DNA from: Oligoflexus sp.
Lineage (GTDB): Bacteria; Bdellovibrionota_B; Oligoflexia; Oligoflexales; Oligoflexaceae
DNA: 64,000 bases
Assembly (NCBI RefSeq): GCF_035712445.1
Contig: NZ_DASTAT010000017.1
Span: forward strand, 1 to 64,000
Reading direction: 5' to 3'
Below are positions 42,593-55,367 of the stretch, piece after piece. The position numbers and the translations under genes were made by a program. Numbering within the stretch: position 1 is the first letter of the stretch; each line of letters opens with the position of its first letter. The notes below the pieces were generated by a model that was given only the letters and a program-made list of their open reading frames with translations, searched no databases and had not been told where the DNA came from.

Positions 42593-43459
42593 TCAGTCAA
42601 CGAATTTTGGGTCGAGCGCATCGCGCAGCGCATCCCCAACGATATTCAGTGCATAAAGGATCAGGAACATGGCCACCGTAACGCCAAAGAGTGGCCACCA
42701 GATGCGATTCACCAGCTCACCCGCAGCATCTGATACCATGGTGCCCCAGCTGGCGCCGTCCTGTATACCCACGCCCAAAAATGTGAGGATCACCTCAAAC
42801 TTAATGGCGGTCAGCGTGGTCAGGGATGCGCTGATAATCGCAAGATGAAAGACGTTGGGCAGAATGTGACGGAAGATCAGCCGAAAATCACTGGCACCCA
42901 GAAGGCGCGACGCCAGGACGTATTCCATATTTTTATGCTTCATCACTTCGCCCCGGATCAAACGACAAAGTCCAACCCAGGTCACCGCAGCCATCGCTAC
43001 ACAGATGGAAAGAAGACCCTTGCCCAGCACATAGGCGATGCCGACGAGCAGCAGAATACTGGGGATGGACGACAGCACCGTATAGACCCACATCACCAGC
43101 GTATCGACCTTGCCTCCGAAATAGCCGGCGATGGATCCGAAGAAAATGCCCACGGGAACGGAAATCACTGTGGTCAGAAAACCGATGGTGATGGCTGTTT
43201 TGGTCCCGATCAGAATCTTATAAAGCACCGAGCGACCAAAAAGATCAGTTCCCATAAGCTTGGCAAATTCGAGGGACGGCGGTTCATTGGCCGCACCCAC
43301 GCGTTCCTGGAAATCCGGCAAAAGTCCGGCATATCCCGCCAGGGCAATCAGTATGTAAAGCACGATCACGCCGAGGCAGATCATGGTGAACTTGCGTTGG
43401 GAAAAACGCTTCCATGCGCGCCGGCCTGGGCTTTCCCCTTCCTGAATCAAAGTCTTCAT
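42593..43459 (-). CDS. oppC: Peptide ABC transporter permease (OppC/DppC type)
   Basis: This 288-residue inner-membrane protein has about six transmembrane helices. It has the OppC N-terminal extension (RRAWKRFSQRKFTMICLGVI), the LMGTDLFGRSVLYKILIGTK motif and the EAA-loop region MEYVLASRLLGASDFRLIFR. It pairs with the upstream permease to form the channel. It is the last gene of a five-gene operon (D-F-A-B-C order) and lies 18 bases after oppB. Confidence 0.92.
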   Translation of the reverse strand: MKTLIQEGESPGRRAWKRFSQRKFTMICLGVIVLYILIALAGYAGLLPDFQERVGAANEPPSLEFAKLMGTDLFGRSVLYKILIGTKTAITIGFLTTVISVPVGIFFGSIAGYFGGKVDTLVMWVYTVLSSIPSILLLVGIAYVLGKGLLSICVAMAAVTWVGLCRLIRGEVMKHKNMEYVLASRLLGASDFRLIFRHILPNVFHLAIISASLTTLTAIKFEVILTFLGVGIQDGASWGTMVSDAAGELVNRIWWPLFGVTVAMFLILYALNIVGDALRDALDPKFVD

Positions 43460-43477
43460 AGAGCCTTCTTCCCTGTC

Positions 43478-44413
43478 TTAGCCATCCAGCTGAACGCGCG
43501 GATCAACGTAGGCGTAAAGGATATCAATGAGCATGTTGCAGAGCGTAAAGCTGATGGCCAGAAGCACCGTCAGCCCCTTGATGATGGGAAAATCCCCGTT
43601 ATTCACGCCCGAAATCAAGATGTCGCCGGTGCCGGGGATCGAGAAGAAACGTTCGATCAGAAAGGCGCCGAGGAGCAGGTTGGGAATCTCGATCACGGTA
43701 TAGGTCAGGATCGGGATCAAGGCGTTCCGCATGATATGCACAAACATAACGCGCGCTGGCGAGCAGCCTTTCGCAAAGGCGGTCCGCACGTAATCGGCTT
43801 TGGTTTCGTCCAAAAACACGGTCCGAAAAAGGCGAATCTGCGGCCCGGAATAGACGATCATGAAAATGATCCAGGGCAGGATCAGATAAGGAATCGCATT
43901 CAGGCCCGGTTCAAAGCCGTTGATGGGAAACCAGCCGAGTTCATAGGCCAGGAAATACTGAAAGAACATGATGTAGACCATGTACGAGATGCTCATACCG
44001 GCCACGAAGACGAAGGTGCTGTAACGATCGATCCAGGACCCTCGATAGAACGCGATCAAAACCGCGATCGCGAGGTTCATCAGGATCCCCGCGAAAAAAG
44101 GCGGGAGCGTCAGCATCAGGGATGCGTAGGCACCCTCGGCGAACATCTCGCTCAGCTGCTCGCCTGAGTTGAAGGACTCGCCATAATCAAAGGTCACAAT
44201 CTGCTTCAGAAAGATCAGATACTGGGTGCCGAGCGGTTTATCGAGATCCCACTTGGCCCGCAGTTCGTCGATGGCTTCCTGCGTCGCATGATTGCCGAGC
44301 TTCATTCGCACCGGGTCCTCGCCGACCTTGGTGAAGAGGACGAGGACGATGAAGGCCACGCCCAGAATGATGGGAATGGTCTGCAAAACCCGGCGAATGA
44401 TGTAATTGATCAT
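43478..44413 (-). CDS. oppB: Peptide ABC transporter permease (OppB/DppB type)
   Basis: The protein has about 311 residues from the ATG at 44413, which has a GGGGGAACG site; the frame to 44494 overlaps oppA and is rejected. It starts MINYIIRRVLQTIPIILGVA, the usual OppB first helix. The permease EAA loop is recognisable in TAFAKGCSPARVMFVHIMRN, and PIIKGLTVLLAIS precedes the last helix. It forms the translocation channel with OppC. Confidence 0.92.
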   Translation of the reverse strand: MINYIIRRVLQTIPIILGVAFIVLVLFTKVGEDPVRMKLGNHATQEAIDELRAKWDLDKPLGTQYLIFLKQIVTFDYGESFNSGEQLSEMFAEGAYASLMLTLPPFFAGILMNLAIAVLIAFYRGSWIDRYSTFVFVAGMSISYMVYIMFFQYFLAYELGWFPINGFEPGLNAIPYLILPWIIFMIVYSGPQIRLFRTVFLDETKADYVRTAFAKGCSPARVMFVHIMRNALIPILTYTVIEIPNLLLGAFLIERFFSIPGTGDILISGVNNGDFPIIKGLTVLLAISFTLCNMLIDILYAYVDPRVQLDG

Positions 44414-44426
44414 GACGTTCCCCCGA

Positions 44427-46232
44427 TTATCGAGCCAGGTCCACGTACTTGTATGGATACTCTTCCAAAAGGTTCCGCTTGAAGTTACGGACATTCGGCT
44501 GCAGAACGCCCATCACGTAGTGATTGCTGATGAGGATCATCGGCACTTCCTCTTTCAGGATCGCATCCATCTCGGCGAAGAGCTTATAGCGCTCGGGTCC
44601 ATTCATCATATGCCGGGCCTTTTCATAGGCGGCATCAAACTGCGCGTTTTCGAAGTTGCTGGTATTGGGGCCCGGGGCTTTGTTTTTGCTATAGAATAGG
44701 GAATAGAAGTTTTCCGCGTCCGGATAATCCGCGTTCCAGCCGGCATCGGCGATTTGATAGTTGCCCTCGTCGGTTTTCTTCAGGAAGTTGGAAAAGGACT
44801 GAAAATTGCCTTCCAATTTAATATTCGCCTTGGCGAGTTCATTGCGCATGAACTCATACTGCTGCCGCTGATCCTTGATGGCGGAACGGTATTCGACCGT
44901 CAGGGCGGGAAGGCCCTTGCCATCGGGATAGCCGGCCTCAGCCAGTTTTTTCTTGGCCATTTCGATATTCTGCGTGTACCAGGTCGAGCCGGTTTCGCGC
45001 GTGCTGCCGGCGATTTCATTCGGGACGATGGATTCGGAGCGGTTGCCGCGGCCGTTCATCATGAGTTCAATGAAACCATCCGCGCTCATCGCATAGGCAA
45101 TCGCCTGGCGGAGCGCCTTGTTTTTACCGACCACAGGATCCTTCATGCCAAAGCGCATGAAGTTGGTGGCGAGGCTCGGCACATAATAGAGCGCATATTT
45201 CTCATACTCGGGCTTTAATTTGAATTTTTTGGTTCCGTCCGTTGTGGGAACGCGATCGACCATGGCGATGTAATCGTCACGGCCAATGGCCACCCAGGCC
45301 ACTTCACCCTTTTTGAACTTCAGCATGGCGGGCTGGGTTTCCTCGATCAAAGGCAGGTGGATCTCGTCCACGAAGGGCAGCTTTTTGCCTGCAGCCTCCA
45401 AAAGCCCCGCTTCCTTATCCCCAGGGGCGCCTTCGGTCGGATAGGTGCCGTGATAGTTCGGATTTTTGGCCAGAACAGTCGTGCCGCGACGCGAGTAACT
45501 TTTCAGATAGAAAGCGCCGGTTCCGACCGGATTCTTATCAAAGTCATCACCGTATTTGGCAACGGCTTCCTTGGGTACGACCGAGGTGCCTTCAAAGGCC
45601 AGGGGATAAAAGTTGAGCGGGCTGTCCCGGGTGAAGGTGATCGTGAAACGATAGTTGTCCAGTTTCTTAAGGCCCGAGATTTCATGCTTCGCATAATCAA
45701 ATCCCTGCGGCTGCTTTTTCGAAAGCTCGCGGAATTCATCCATGCCGACAACGAGGCCTTGGATCAGGGTGTAGCTCAGGCGGTTGGCATTGGCGTCCGC
45801 GAAGCGCTTCAGTGAGAAGATCACATCATCCGCCGTCATTTCCCGGCCGTTGCCTTCGGGGAAAACGGCGTGATCGTGAAACTTCACGCCCTGCTTCAGC
45901 GTGAAAAGATAGGTCACGCCATCGGCTTGTTTTTCCGGCATTTTTGTCAAAAGGAGGGGCGCGAGTTCATACGGGCGCTTGAGGTAATTGTATTCCAAAA
46001 GCGTATCGAAGAGACTGCGAATATGCTGACGCGAAGCCTCATCGAAAGATTTCACAGGGTCCAGGCTTTTCTCTTCCGAGCGCCGGTAGTGATAGAAAAT
46101 CTTCAAAGGAGCCTCGGCAGAGCCCGTGCTGCTGACCTTGGATTCCTCGACTTTCTTTTTCGTGCAGCCAGGCTGGACAGCGAAACTGCCGAGGAGGCAC
46201 AGAAAAGCAAGCCAGCGATTTTGAAATTTCAT
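44427..46232 (-). CDS. oppA: Peptide-binding lipoprotein of the ABC transporter (OppA/DppA family, SBP family 5)
   Basis: This 601-residue protein has a signal peptide and lipid-attachment cysteine (CLLGSFAVQPGCTKKK; the -3/-2 residues are unusual for a lipobox). SBP family 5 hallmarks include LKQGVKFHDHAVFPEGNGRE, the TADDVIFSLKRF helix, YDKNPVG-type segment DFDKNPVGTGAFYLKSY, and DADYPDAENF-like NADYPDAENFYSLFYSKN. It captures oligopeptides in the periplasm for OppBC. It overlaps the oppF stop by four bases. It sits between the ATPase and permease genes, an order different from the common A-B-C-D-F. Confidence 0.92.
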   Translation of the reverse strand: MKFQNRWLAFLCLLGSFAVQPGCTKKKVEESKVSSTGSAEAPLKIFYHYRRSEEKSLDPVKSFDEASRQHIRSLFDTLLEYNYLKRPYELAPLLLTKMPEKQADGVTYLFTLKQGVKFHDHAVFPEGNGREMTADDVIFSLKRFADANANRLSYTLIQGLVVGMDEFRELSKKQPQGFDYAKHEISGLKKLDNYRFTITFTRDSPLNFYPLAFEGTSVVPKEAVAKYGDDFDKNPVGTGAFYLKSYSRRGTTVLAKNPNYHGTYPTEGAPGDKEAGLLEAAGKKLPFVDEIHLPLIEETQPAMLKFKKGEVAWVAIGRDDYIAMVDRVPTTDGTKKFKLKPEYEKYALYYVPSLATNFMRFGMKDPVVGKNKALRQAIAYAMSADGFIELMMNGRGNRSESIVPNEIAGSTRETGSTWYTQNIEMAKKKLAEAGYPDGKGLPALTVEYRSAIKDQRQQYEFMRNELAKANIKLEGNFQSFSNFLKKTDEGNYQIADAGWNADYPDAENFYSLFYSKNKAPGPNTSNFENAQFDAAYEKARHMMNGPERYKLFAEMDAILKEEVPMILISNHYVMGVLQPNVRNFKRNLLEEYPYKYVDLAR

Positions 46233-47227
46233 GAGTGAATGGCCTCCATGTTCAATTCCTGCGCGCGGTGACAGGCGACGCGGTGTTGATTGTCATTTCC
46301 AAGGGGAAGCAAAGCCGGCAGCTGCTCCTTGCAGATTGCGATGGTATAGGGGCAGCGCGTGTGAAACGGACAGCCCGAAGGGGGACGACTCGGGCTGGGA
46401 ACATCCCCTTCCAGGACAGCTGGTTTCATCGTGCGACGGGGATCCGGTTTCGGAGCCGACGCCATCAGCGCCCGGGTATAAGGATGCGCGGGATTTTTAT
46501 ACATCGTGGCGGAATCGGCGACCTCCATCAGACGACCGAGGTACATCACCGCCACGCGATCGGAAATATACCGCACGACGTTCAGATCGTGAGAGATGAA
46601 AATATAGGTCAGCTTGAGCTGTTTTTGCAGATCCATGAGAAGATTGATGATCTGGGCCTGGATCGAAACATCCAGGGCCGAGACCGCTTCATCACAGACG
46701 ATCAGGCTCGGGCGCAGGGCCAGAGCCCGAGCAATGCCGATTCTCTGTCTTTGACCGCCGCTGAATTCGTGCGGAAACTTATTCATATCGGTCGCGCGCA
46801 GGCCCACGAGCTGCATCAGCTCTTCCACCTGCTTTCTGCGATCGGCGGCGTTGCCAAGGCCATGCAGGAGGAAGGGCTCTTCCAAAATATCAAAGATGGG
46901 TTTGCGGGGATTCAGCGAGGCGTAGGGGTCCTGGAACACCATCTGGATTTCCTTGCGAAAATCCTTCAGACCCTTGTCTTTCAAATGCGCGATGTTCTGG
47001 CCGCGGAAAAAGATATCACCCGAGGTCGGCTCGTAGATGCGGACCAGGGCGCGTCCCAGCGTGGACTTGCCGCAGCCGGATTCACCGACGATGCCGAAGG
47101 TCTCGCCTTCCTCAAGCTGAAACGAGACATCATTCACGGCATAGACCGAACCTACCTGACGCTTGAAAAGTCCGCCCCGGATCGGAAAATGCATATTCAG
47201 GTTTTTCACGTCGAGCAGGCTGGTCAT
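46229..47227 (-). CDS. oppF: Peptide ABC transporter ATPase (OppF/DppF type)
   Basis: This 332-residue ATPase has Walker [10 protein letters not shown], the Q-loop in MVFQDPYASLNPRKP, signature SGGQRQRIGIARALAL, Walker B LIVCDEAVSALD and switch His in IFISHDLNV. The C-terminal oligopeptide-transporter extension carries cysteines GCPFHTRCPYTIAICKEQ, the Fe-S-type CxnCx6C pattern seen in OppD/F and DppD/F proteins. It drives peptide uptake together with OppD. It follows oppD by six bases. Confidence 0.95.
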   Translation of the reverse strand: MTSLLDVKNLNMHFPIRGGLFKRQVGSVYAVNDVSFQLEEGETFGIVGESGCGKSTLGRALVRIYEPTSGDIFFRGQNIAHLKDKGLKDFRKEIQMVFQDPYASLNPRKPIFDILEEPFLLHGLGNAADRRKQVEELMQLVGLRATDMNKFPHEFSGGQRQRIGIARALALRPSLIVCDEAVSALDVSIQAQIINLLMDLQKQLKLTYIFISHDLNVVRYISDRVAVMYLGRLMEVADSATMYKNPAHPYTRALMASAPKPDPRRTMKPAVLEGDVPSPSRPPSGCPFHTRCPYTIAICKEQLPALLPLGNDNQHRVACHRAQELNMEAIHS

Positions 47228-47233
47228 GAAATA

Positions 47234-48217
47234 TTATTGTCCTTCCAGATGACAGGCCACGCTATGATCCCCAGGCAGCTGGGTCAGCTCGGGGTTCTGG
47301 GCAAAGCAGCGTTCAAACGCAAAAGGACAGCGCGTATTGAAACGGCAGCCCTGGGGAAGATTCCGAAGACTCGGAACCGTGCCTTCGATGGTGAACAGTT
47401 TTTGCTTTTTGGTGACCGTGGCCGACGGGATCGACTGCAGGAGGCCTTTGGTATAAGGATGCCGCGGATTTTCGAAAATGCTGAAGACATCGCCGTACTC
47501 GACCGCTTTCCCCGCATACATCACGACCACATGATCGGCCATCTCCGCGACGATGCCCAGATCGTGGGTGATGAAAATGATCGAAGTCCGCTTTTCCTGC
47601 TGCAGCTCTTTCATGAGACGCAGAATTTGCGCCTGAATGGTGACATCCAGGGCCGTGGTGGGCTCGTCCGCAATCAAAAGGCTGGGTTCGCAGGCCAGGG
47701 CCATCGCGATCATCACCCTTTGCCGCATGCCACCGGAAAGCTGAAACGGATAATCGTGGAGCCTTTGCTCGGGATCGGGAATGTGCACGAGCTTCAGCAT
47801 GCGCAGAGCTTCATGCAGCGATTCACGACGCGACATGCCACGGTGAATGCGAACCACCTCGGCGATCTGTTCGCCGATTGTATACACCGGATTCAGGGCG
47901 GTCATCGGCTCCTGAAAAATCATGGAAATGCGATCACCACGAATGGCCCGCATTTTTTCCTTCGAAATCTTCGTGAGATCCTGGCCTTCGAAAAGAATTT
48001 CGCCGCTTTCGACGAAGCCATTGGCTTCCTGCACCAGCCCCATGATGGTCATGGCGGTCACTGATTTTCCACAGCCGGATTCGCCGACCACTGCCAGGGT
48101 TTTGCCTTTTTCAACGGCCAGGCTGATCCCATCAAGGGCGCGGACTGTCCCGGTTTCCGTCTGAAAAGAGGTGCGTAGATCCCGCACTCTCAGCAGGGCG
48201 TTTTTGGAATCCAACAT
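47234..48217 (-). CDS. oppD: Peptide ABC transporter ATPase (OppD/DppD type)
   Basis: The protein has about 327 residues, with Walker [19 protein letters not shown]-loop [15 protein letters not shown], signature [15 protein letters not shown], Walker [13 protein letters not shown] and switch His [10 protein letters not shown]. The C-terminal extension has [18 protein letters not shown], the same cysteine pattern as OppF. It is the first gene of the leftward transporter operon. The start is the ATG at 48217 with GGGAAGG upstream. Confidence 0.95.
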   Translation of the reverse strand: MLDSKNALLRVRDLRTSFQTETGTVRALDGISLAVEKGKTLAVVGESGCGKSVTAMTIMGLVQEANGFVESGEILFEGQDLTKISKEKMRAIRGDRISMIFQEPMTALNPVYTIGEQIAEVVRIHRGMSRRESLHEALRMLKLVHIPDPEQRLHDYPFQLSGGMRQRVMIAMALACEPSLLIADEPTTALDVTIQAQILRLMKELQQEKRTSIIFITHDLGIVAEMADHVVVMYAGKAVEYGDVFSIFENPRHPYTKGLLQSIPSATVTKKQKLFTIEGTVPSLRNLPQGCRFNTRCPFAFERCFAQNPELTQLPGDHSVACHLEGQ

Positions 48218-48381
48218 CAACCTTCCCGATCATAAAACGTAGGTTGGAAATATAAAGTGACCTCCCTTCTAATCTATTTCGCCCGCACTTGCAATTGCGT
48301 TGCATGACGGTGTCACCTGCAGCCGAAGAGGCTCTTCAGCATGCTCAGGGCAGGCAGATTTTGGCTTTTGAATTGTCCAGA

Positions 48382-49368
48382 CTAAGCGCAGGCGAGGAGC
48401 TGCTCGTGAACCCAACTCGTCACGAAGTGGTCCAGCCAACGATTGTCGCCCTGCGGCGTCTTTTCTTTGCTGATAAAGCCAAGATGGCCTCCGGATGCTT
48501 GCAAGGAAAGCAGGGTTTTGGTGCTATAGGGGGCGCGGATGACCGAAGGAGCGGGAATAATAGGATCATCGGCGGCCGCGAGGATCAACGTCGGCAGCCT
48601 GATATTGCCGACCACATTCTTGGGCGAGCAGCTGTCGTAGTAATGCGTGCGATTCAGAAAACCGGCCAGTGGAGCAGTAATGACTTCATCGAAGTGACGC
48701 AAGGAAAGGCGGGACATCTTTTGGGCCACGAAGTCGGCGTCGACGACGCTGCGATCCAGGAGCTGTTTCAAAAGACTGCGCACATAGAAAAGATCCAGGT
48801 GCCTGTTGCCGATCTGGTCGATCGTGCGCGAACTCAATTCCAAATCGATCGGCGGACAGACGGCGAGCGCCGACTTTAATTGCGGCAGAGCACGAAGCTC
48901 ATTCACACGCTGACCGAGAAGATTCAAAAGAATGGTGCCGGACAGGGAAAAACCCACGACCAAAAGCGGACTATCCGGCCAGCGTTGCGAGACGCTTTGC
49001 AGACCGGCCAGGACATCGGCAACGGAACCGGAGTGATAGATGCGCTGGGCCAGCTTCCCGTGCCGCCCTGCACCACGGTGGTTGTGGCGAATGACCCGCA
49101 CGCCTCTTTTGGTAAGCTTGGTCGCGAGACGAACTTTGTACGAAGATTCGGAATCACCGCCCAGGCCATGCATCAGGTAAACGATCGGCGTTCGCGGGGA
49201 AGCGTCCGCGGGATGATTGATATCCAGTACGATGGCATCACCGTCCGACAAAGGAACAATCATCGACTCATCCGGCGGAAAGGGGCGCGAATCAGGCCAA
49301 AGCCAGCCGATCACAGTCTGCAGTTGCCCGCCGGGACAGAGTGGATGAGGCTGGAATGACGAAGGCAT
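48382..49368 (-). CDS. Alpha/beta hydrolase of the YheT type
   Basis: The protein has about 328 residues from the ATG at 49368 (GGAG upstream). It starts MPSSFQPHPLCPGGQLQTVI, the conserved N-terminus of YheT/EMB8 proteins in which the PGGxLQT segment is diagnostic. The oxyanion motif is YLMHGLGGDSESSY, and HNHRGAGRH follows. The nucleophile is in VVGFSLSGTILL, the acid in AAADDPIIP, and the catalytic His in SGGHLGFIS. It is presumably cytoplasmic with an unknown ester substrate. Monocistronic. Confidence 0.9.
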   Translation of the reverse strand: MPSSFQPHPLCPGGQLQTVIGWLWPDSRPFPPDESMIVPLSDGDAIVLDINHPADASPRTPIVYLMHGLGGDSESSYKVRLATKLTKRGVRVIRHNHRGAGRHGKLAQRIYHSGSVADVLAGLQSVSQRWPDSPLLVVGFSLSGTILLNLLGQRVNELRALPQLKSALAVCPPIDLELSSRTIDQIGNRHLDLFYVRSLLKQLLDRSVVDADFVAQKMSRLSLRHFDEVITAPLAGFLNRTHYYDSCSPKNVVGNIRLPTLILAAADDPIIPAPSVIRAPYSTKTLLSLQASGGHLGFISKEKTPQGDNRWLDHFVTSWVHEQLLACA

Positions 49369-49575
49369 GGCTAAACTCCAGGAGAGATGGCCTCTTGTCG
49401 GCATAGGGAACTTACGAGTTAAGCCCGATCCAGGCAAGTCTTTGACTTACGAGGACTTTTTGGCGCTGAAAAATTTGCAAAACTCGACAGGACCTCGACT
49501 TTCTTCACTTTTTTACTTTGCATTTTGGCTCACCTATCGTTAGTTTGGGTCCGTAACTATTTATGGGGAAATCCC

Positions 49576-50835
49576 TTGAACGCTACTCCCATACTGACTG
49601 TCTATCTCGTCCTTCGCCTTGGGCAATATGGTATCGAAACTCTGCTGTCCTGGCTCAATCATCGCTATGCCCAGGACCCAAAGCGTCAGGCGGAAGCCGC
49701 CAAAGTCCTTGAAATCAGCCCTGAAGCGATGCGAAAATCCTCGGCCTATGCCCGGGACAAGTATCACTTCGCGCAGATCTCGGGCGCGGTGCAGCTCGCC
49801 ATTACCCTTATTTTCCTGGCTGCCGGTGGCCTTGGATGGGTGGAGCAAACCATCAGCCCGCTGACCGGCGGCGCGGAAAGCCCGATACTGACTGGACTCG
49901 GATTCTTCGCGCTGCTCGGTGCCTTGGGTTATATTCTGAGCCTGCCCTTTGACCTTTATTTCACCTTCGTCATCGAACAAAAGCACGGTTTCAATCGCCA
50001 GACCCTGAAAGGCTTCATCAGCGATCAGGTGAAGACCATGCTGTTGACCGCCCTTCTGGGTGGACCTTTGCTCGCGGCGCTGCTCTTCGTCATGGGCCGC
50101 ACCGGCAGCAACTGGTGGATTCCCGCCTGGCTTCTGCTCTTCGGCTTCAGTCTTCTGACCGCCTGGCTTTATCCCACGCTCCTCGCGCCCCTATTCAACA
50201 AGTTTCATCCCTTGGAAGAAGGGGCTCTGCGCGATGATATCTACACCCTCGCCCGCAAAATAGACTTCAACACCGACGGCATTTCCATCATGGATGCCTC
50301 GAAGCGCTCGGCGCACGGCAACGCTTATTTCACGGGCGTCTTTGGTAAAAAGAAAATCGTGCTCTTCGATACCCTTGTGAAAAGCATGAGCCCCGGTGAA
50401 GTCGTAGCGGTCCTCGCTCACGAACTCGGGCATTTCAAACTGCATCACGTGCGCTGGTCGCTGATTCGCAGCTTTTTCATCACCGGCCTCATGTTTTACG
50501 GACTCAGCCTCTGCCTGCCGCTGCTCAGCTTCTATCAGGCCTTCGGTTTGCCGGCTGTTTCCGACTACGGCGCGCTCGTGGTATTTTCACTCTGGTTTGG
50601 CCCCATCAATTTCATCCTGCAACCGCTTTTAAGCCAGATCTCGCGTCGCAACGAGTTCCAGGCCGACGCCTTCGCCCTGCAGAATATCGAAGACAAGCGC
50701 AAGCTGGGCGACGCCCTCTTGAAGCTTCGTGAAAACAGTCATTTAATGCCGATCAGTCACCCCTGGTATTCAGGGGTTTATCATTCGCATCCGCCCCTAC
50801 TCGAGCGATTGGATGCTATGGGATATCTTCGATAA
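49576..50835 (+). CDS. M48 family zinc metalloprotease (Ste24-like CAAX protease)
   Basis: The protein has about 420 residues and five to six transmembrane helices. The catalytic motif is VLAHELGHFKLHH (HExxH type), with the third zinc ligand Glu in RRNEFQADAFALQN. Upstream motifs AHGNAYFTGVFGKKKIVLFD, and the N-terminal DLYFTFVIEQKHGFNRQT stretch, are typical of Ste24/M48A proteases. The start is uncertain: I use a TTG at 49576 with GGGGAAA upstream, while the frame is open from a TTG at 49525. In bacteria such enzymes take part in membrane protein quality control. lexA follows 26 bases downstream. Confidence 0.9.
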   Translation: MNATPILTVYLVLRLGQYGIETLLSWLNHRYAQDPKRQAEAAKVLEISPEAMRKSSAYARDKYHFAQISGAVQLAITLIFLAAGGLGWVEQTISPLTGGAESPILTGLGFFALLGALGYILSLPFDLYFTFVIEQKHGFNRQTLKGFISDQVKTMLLTALLGGPLLAALLFVMGRTGSNWWIPAWLLLFGFSLLTAWLYPTLLAPLFNKFHPLEEGALRDDIYTLARKIDFNTDGISIMDASKRSAHGNAYFTGVFGKKKIVLFDTLVKSMSPGEVVAVLAHELGHFKLHHVRWSLIRSFFITGLMFYGLSLCLPLLSFYQAFGLPAVSDYGALVVFSLWFGPINFILQPLLSQISRRNEFQADAFALQNIEDKRKLGDALLKLRENSHLMPISHPWYSGVYHSHPPLLERLDAMGYLR

Positions 50836-50861
50836 CGAACTGACTCTGAAAGGTGCAGCTT

Positions 50862-51533
50862 ATGCAGAACTTGACTCCACGCCAGCTCAAAGCTTTCGAG
50901 TTTATAAAATCGCACACCGAACGCGTGGGCTATGCGCCGACGCTTCGTGAACTCTGTGACTTCATGGGCTATAAAGCTGTTGGCTCCGCTCAGGACGTGA
51001 TCGCCTCGCTCCGGAAAAAAGGTTTCATCACCACACCGATGAAGCAAGCCGCGCGCTCCCTGACTCTTTCCGACAAAGGAAAGGCCTTTTACGGTGTGAA
51101 GCTCGCCGCTCCCGGCGACATGGGCGATTCCTTTCTGGTGCCCTGCCTTGGCAAGGTTCCCGCTGGCGTCCCCATCGAAGCGATCGAGGATCACTCGGGA
51201 TATATCCGCGTTTCGAGCAGTCTTCTGCCGCGCTCCGTCTCGCAGGACAATCTTTTTGCTCTGCAGGCCAAGGGCCTGAGTATGCTGCATGCCGGGATCC
51301 TGGATGGCGACTGGCTCGTGATTCAGCAGCAGCAGGATGCTCCGCACGGAACCATCGTCGTCGCGCAGGTCGGTGACAACGCCACTGTGAAAAGGCTCTG
51401 CCTGGATTCACGTCGCGGCTGGTACCTGAAACCGGAAAATCCTGATTTTCAGGAAATCTATGCCGACGATGAACCCTTCGCCGTTCTCGGCCGGGTCGTT
51501 GCGCTGCAGCGCACCATGTTTGACCTGAACTGA
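50862..51533 (+). CDS. lexA: LexA-type repressor
   Basis: The protein has about 223 residues from the ATG at 50862 (AAAGG upstream). The N-terminal winged HTH has NLTPRQLKAFEFIKSHTERV and APTLRELCDFMGYKAVGSAQ. The C-terminal S24 autoprotease domain has the Ala-Gly cleavage site in KVPAGVPIEA, catalytic Ser in AKGLSMLHAGILDGDW and catalytic Lys in NATVKRLCLD. It should repress the SOS regulon and self-cleave with RecA. The first HTH helix is close to classical LexA. It is likely co-transcribed with the M48 protease. Confidence 0.9.
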   Translation: MQNLTPRQLKAFEFIKSHTERVGYAPTLRELCDFMGYKAVGSAQDVIASLRKKGFITTPMKQAARSLTLSDKGKAFYGVKLAAPGDMGDSFLVPCLGKVPAGVPIEAIEDHSGYIRVSSSLLPRSVSQDNLFALQAKGLSMLHAGILDGDWLVIQQQQDAPHGTIVVAQVGDNATVKRLCLDSRRGWYLKPENPDFQEIYADDEPFAVLGRVVALQRTMFDLN

Positions 51534-51564
51534 TGATGACAGAAATTCCCAGCATTATGACATA

Positions 51565-51597
51565 AGTTATCGTCAACCTTCCGTGTTGGCGATAACT
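51565..51597. terminator. Inverted repeat after lexA
   Basis: AGTTATCG-T-CAAC (51565-51577) pairs with GTTG-G-CGATAACT (51585-51597) around a seven-base loop. It lies 30 bases after the lexA stop. There is no T-tract, so it is either a weak terminator or a protein-binding site for the downstream kinase gene. Confidence 0.45.
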
Positions 51598-52962
51598 CGA
51601 CATACTTCTCCCCTACTCTGTTTACATATTCTTTCTCAGCGGCTAGGATACGCGCGCAACCTCGAGTCAAGGCTGGCACGTCGACTATGCTGCAGCAGAT
51701 CCGGAAATTTGAAATCGAAGCTCAAAGGCGCCAGATCAGAAAGATCATGTGGTCGCAGCTGGTATCCGATAGCTTCTACGCGCTGATTTTCATCGCCGGG
51801 CAGCGCTATTTCGAGTTCCTGCTGCTTTTGGCTTTTCAGGTTCCCATTCATTTCATGCTGCGGCGGCTGTCGGTTCAGGTTGATTCCCGGCTCAAATGCA
51901 TCGTGATTCTTTTGCAGCACCTGACCTTTTTCGTCTTTGCCGCCATACTGGGGGAAAAAGCCCTTGTGCAGCTGCTATCCTTGAGCGCGTTTTTAAGCCA
52001 GATCATTCACCTGCGACCCAAGCGCTGGATGGAATGGGCAGCTGTGCTGCTCGCTCCTATCCTTTGGAATATTTTGGAATGGCGGGATTATGATATTTTC
52101 CAGCTGCCAAGGACACATCCTGAATGGATGATCACGGCCATTCGCCTTGGAATACTGAATAGCTCCTTTATCTTCCTTTACCTGATCTTTGACTTTCTTC
52201 GCCTGAGGCATCGGGAGCTGGAAAACGAGATGGTGGCTTCGGGAATGAATCTGCAGCAGGCCAAGGCCACGATCGAAAGGCAGCAGTCAGCCCTGGTGCA
52301 AAATTCCAAGATGCAGGCGCTCGGGGAAATGGCCGGTGGGATCGCGCATGAAATCAATAATCCTCTGTCCATTATTGTGGCCCAGCTTTACGCCCTGAAG
52401 GCACGGCTCATCAAGGGCATGCTCTCGGCCCAGGAACTCCAGGAATCCCTGCATAACCTGCAGCAGAGTTCCGGCCGCATCTCGCATATCGTGCAGAGCC
52501 TTCTGCAGATTTCCGGAGACGGAGCGCGCGACCCCTTTCAGAACGTCAGCGTGCTCGCCCTGCTCGATCATACTGAAGCCCTCTGTCGCCAGAAATTTCA
52601 GCATTACGGGATTGAGCTGACCGTCGCCAAGCATATTCCTGAGACCCTTATGATTCCCTGTCATCAGTCGCAGATCGCCCAGGTGCTTTTGAACCTTCTT
52701 TCCAACGCTTTTGATGCGGTGGCCGAGGCTCAGGAACGTTGGGTCCGCGTCTGGACCGTGCATGATAGCGAAAGGGTGGTCTTTATCGTGACCGATAGTG
52801 GTCAGGGCGTGCTGCCACAGCAGAAGGAGAGGCTCTTTCAACCTTTCTCCTCCACCAAGCCGATCGGCAAGGGCATGGGTCTTGGCCTCAGCATTTCCAA
52901 AGGCATCGTGGAGCAGCATCACGGCAACATCTGGCTCGATACCTCGGCACGCTACACGACCT

Positions 52963-55131
<2,169 letters not shown>

Positions 55132-55367
55132 GGCATGGCCCACATTGCTGGTGCGTCTTCGATCGGTGTCGACTGGACGCAGTCTTGGTTATGTGTGTGC
55201 GTGCTTATCCGCAGATTACACGATCTCATCCATGTACCAAATACCTTTTAGCTTTTCGGGACGGGGACTGCGACCTGGACAGCCGTGCAAAGGATTGATC
55301 TTCGTTTTTTCCACAGTTTTTGCTATAGCTTCCAAAGTTTCCATCAGGAGGACATATTCTGAAGTCT

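Noticed and set aside
42845..44167. 440-codon forward frame opposite oppC/oppB
   Set aside because: Shadow of conserved permease genes; unnatural Asp/His/Gln-rich product.
46235..48064. 609-codon forward frame opposite oppF/oppD
   Set aside because: Antisense to two conserved ABC ATPase genes; the composition is His/Gly/Arg-rich without motifs.
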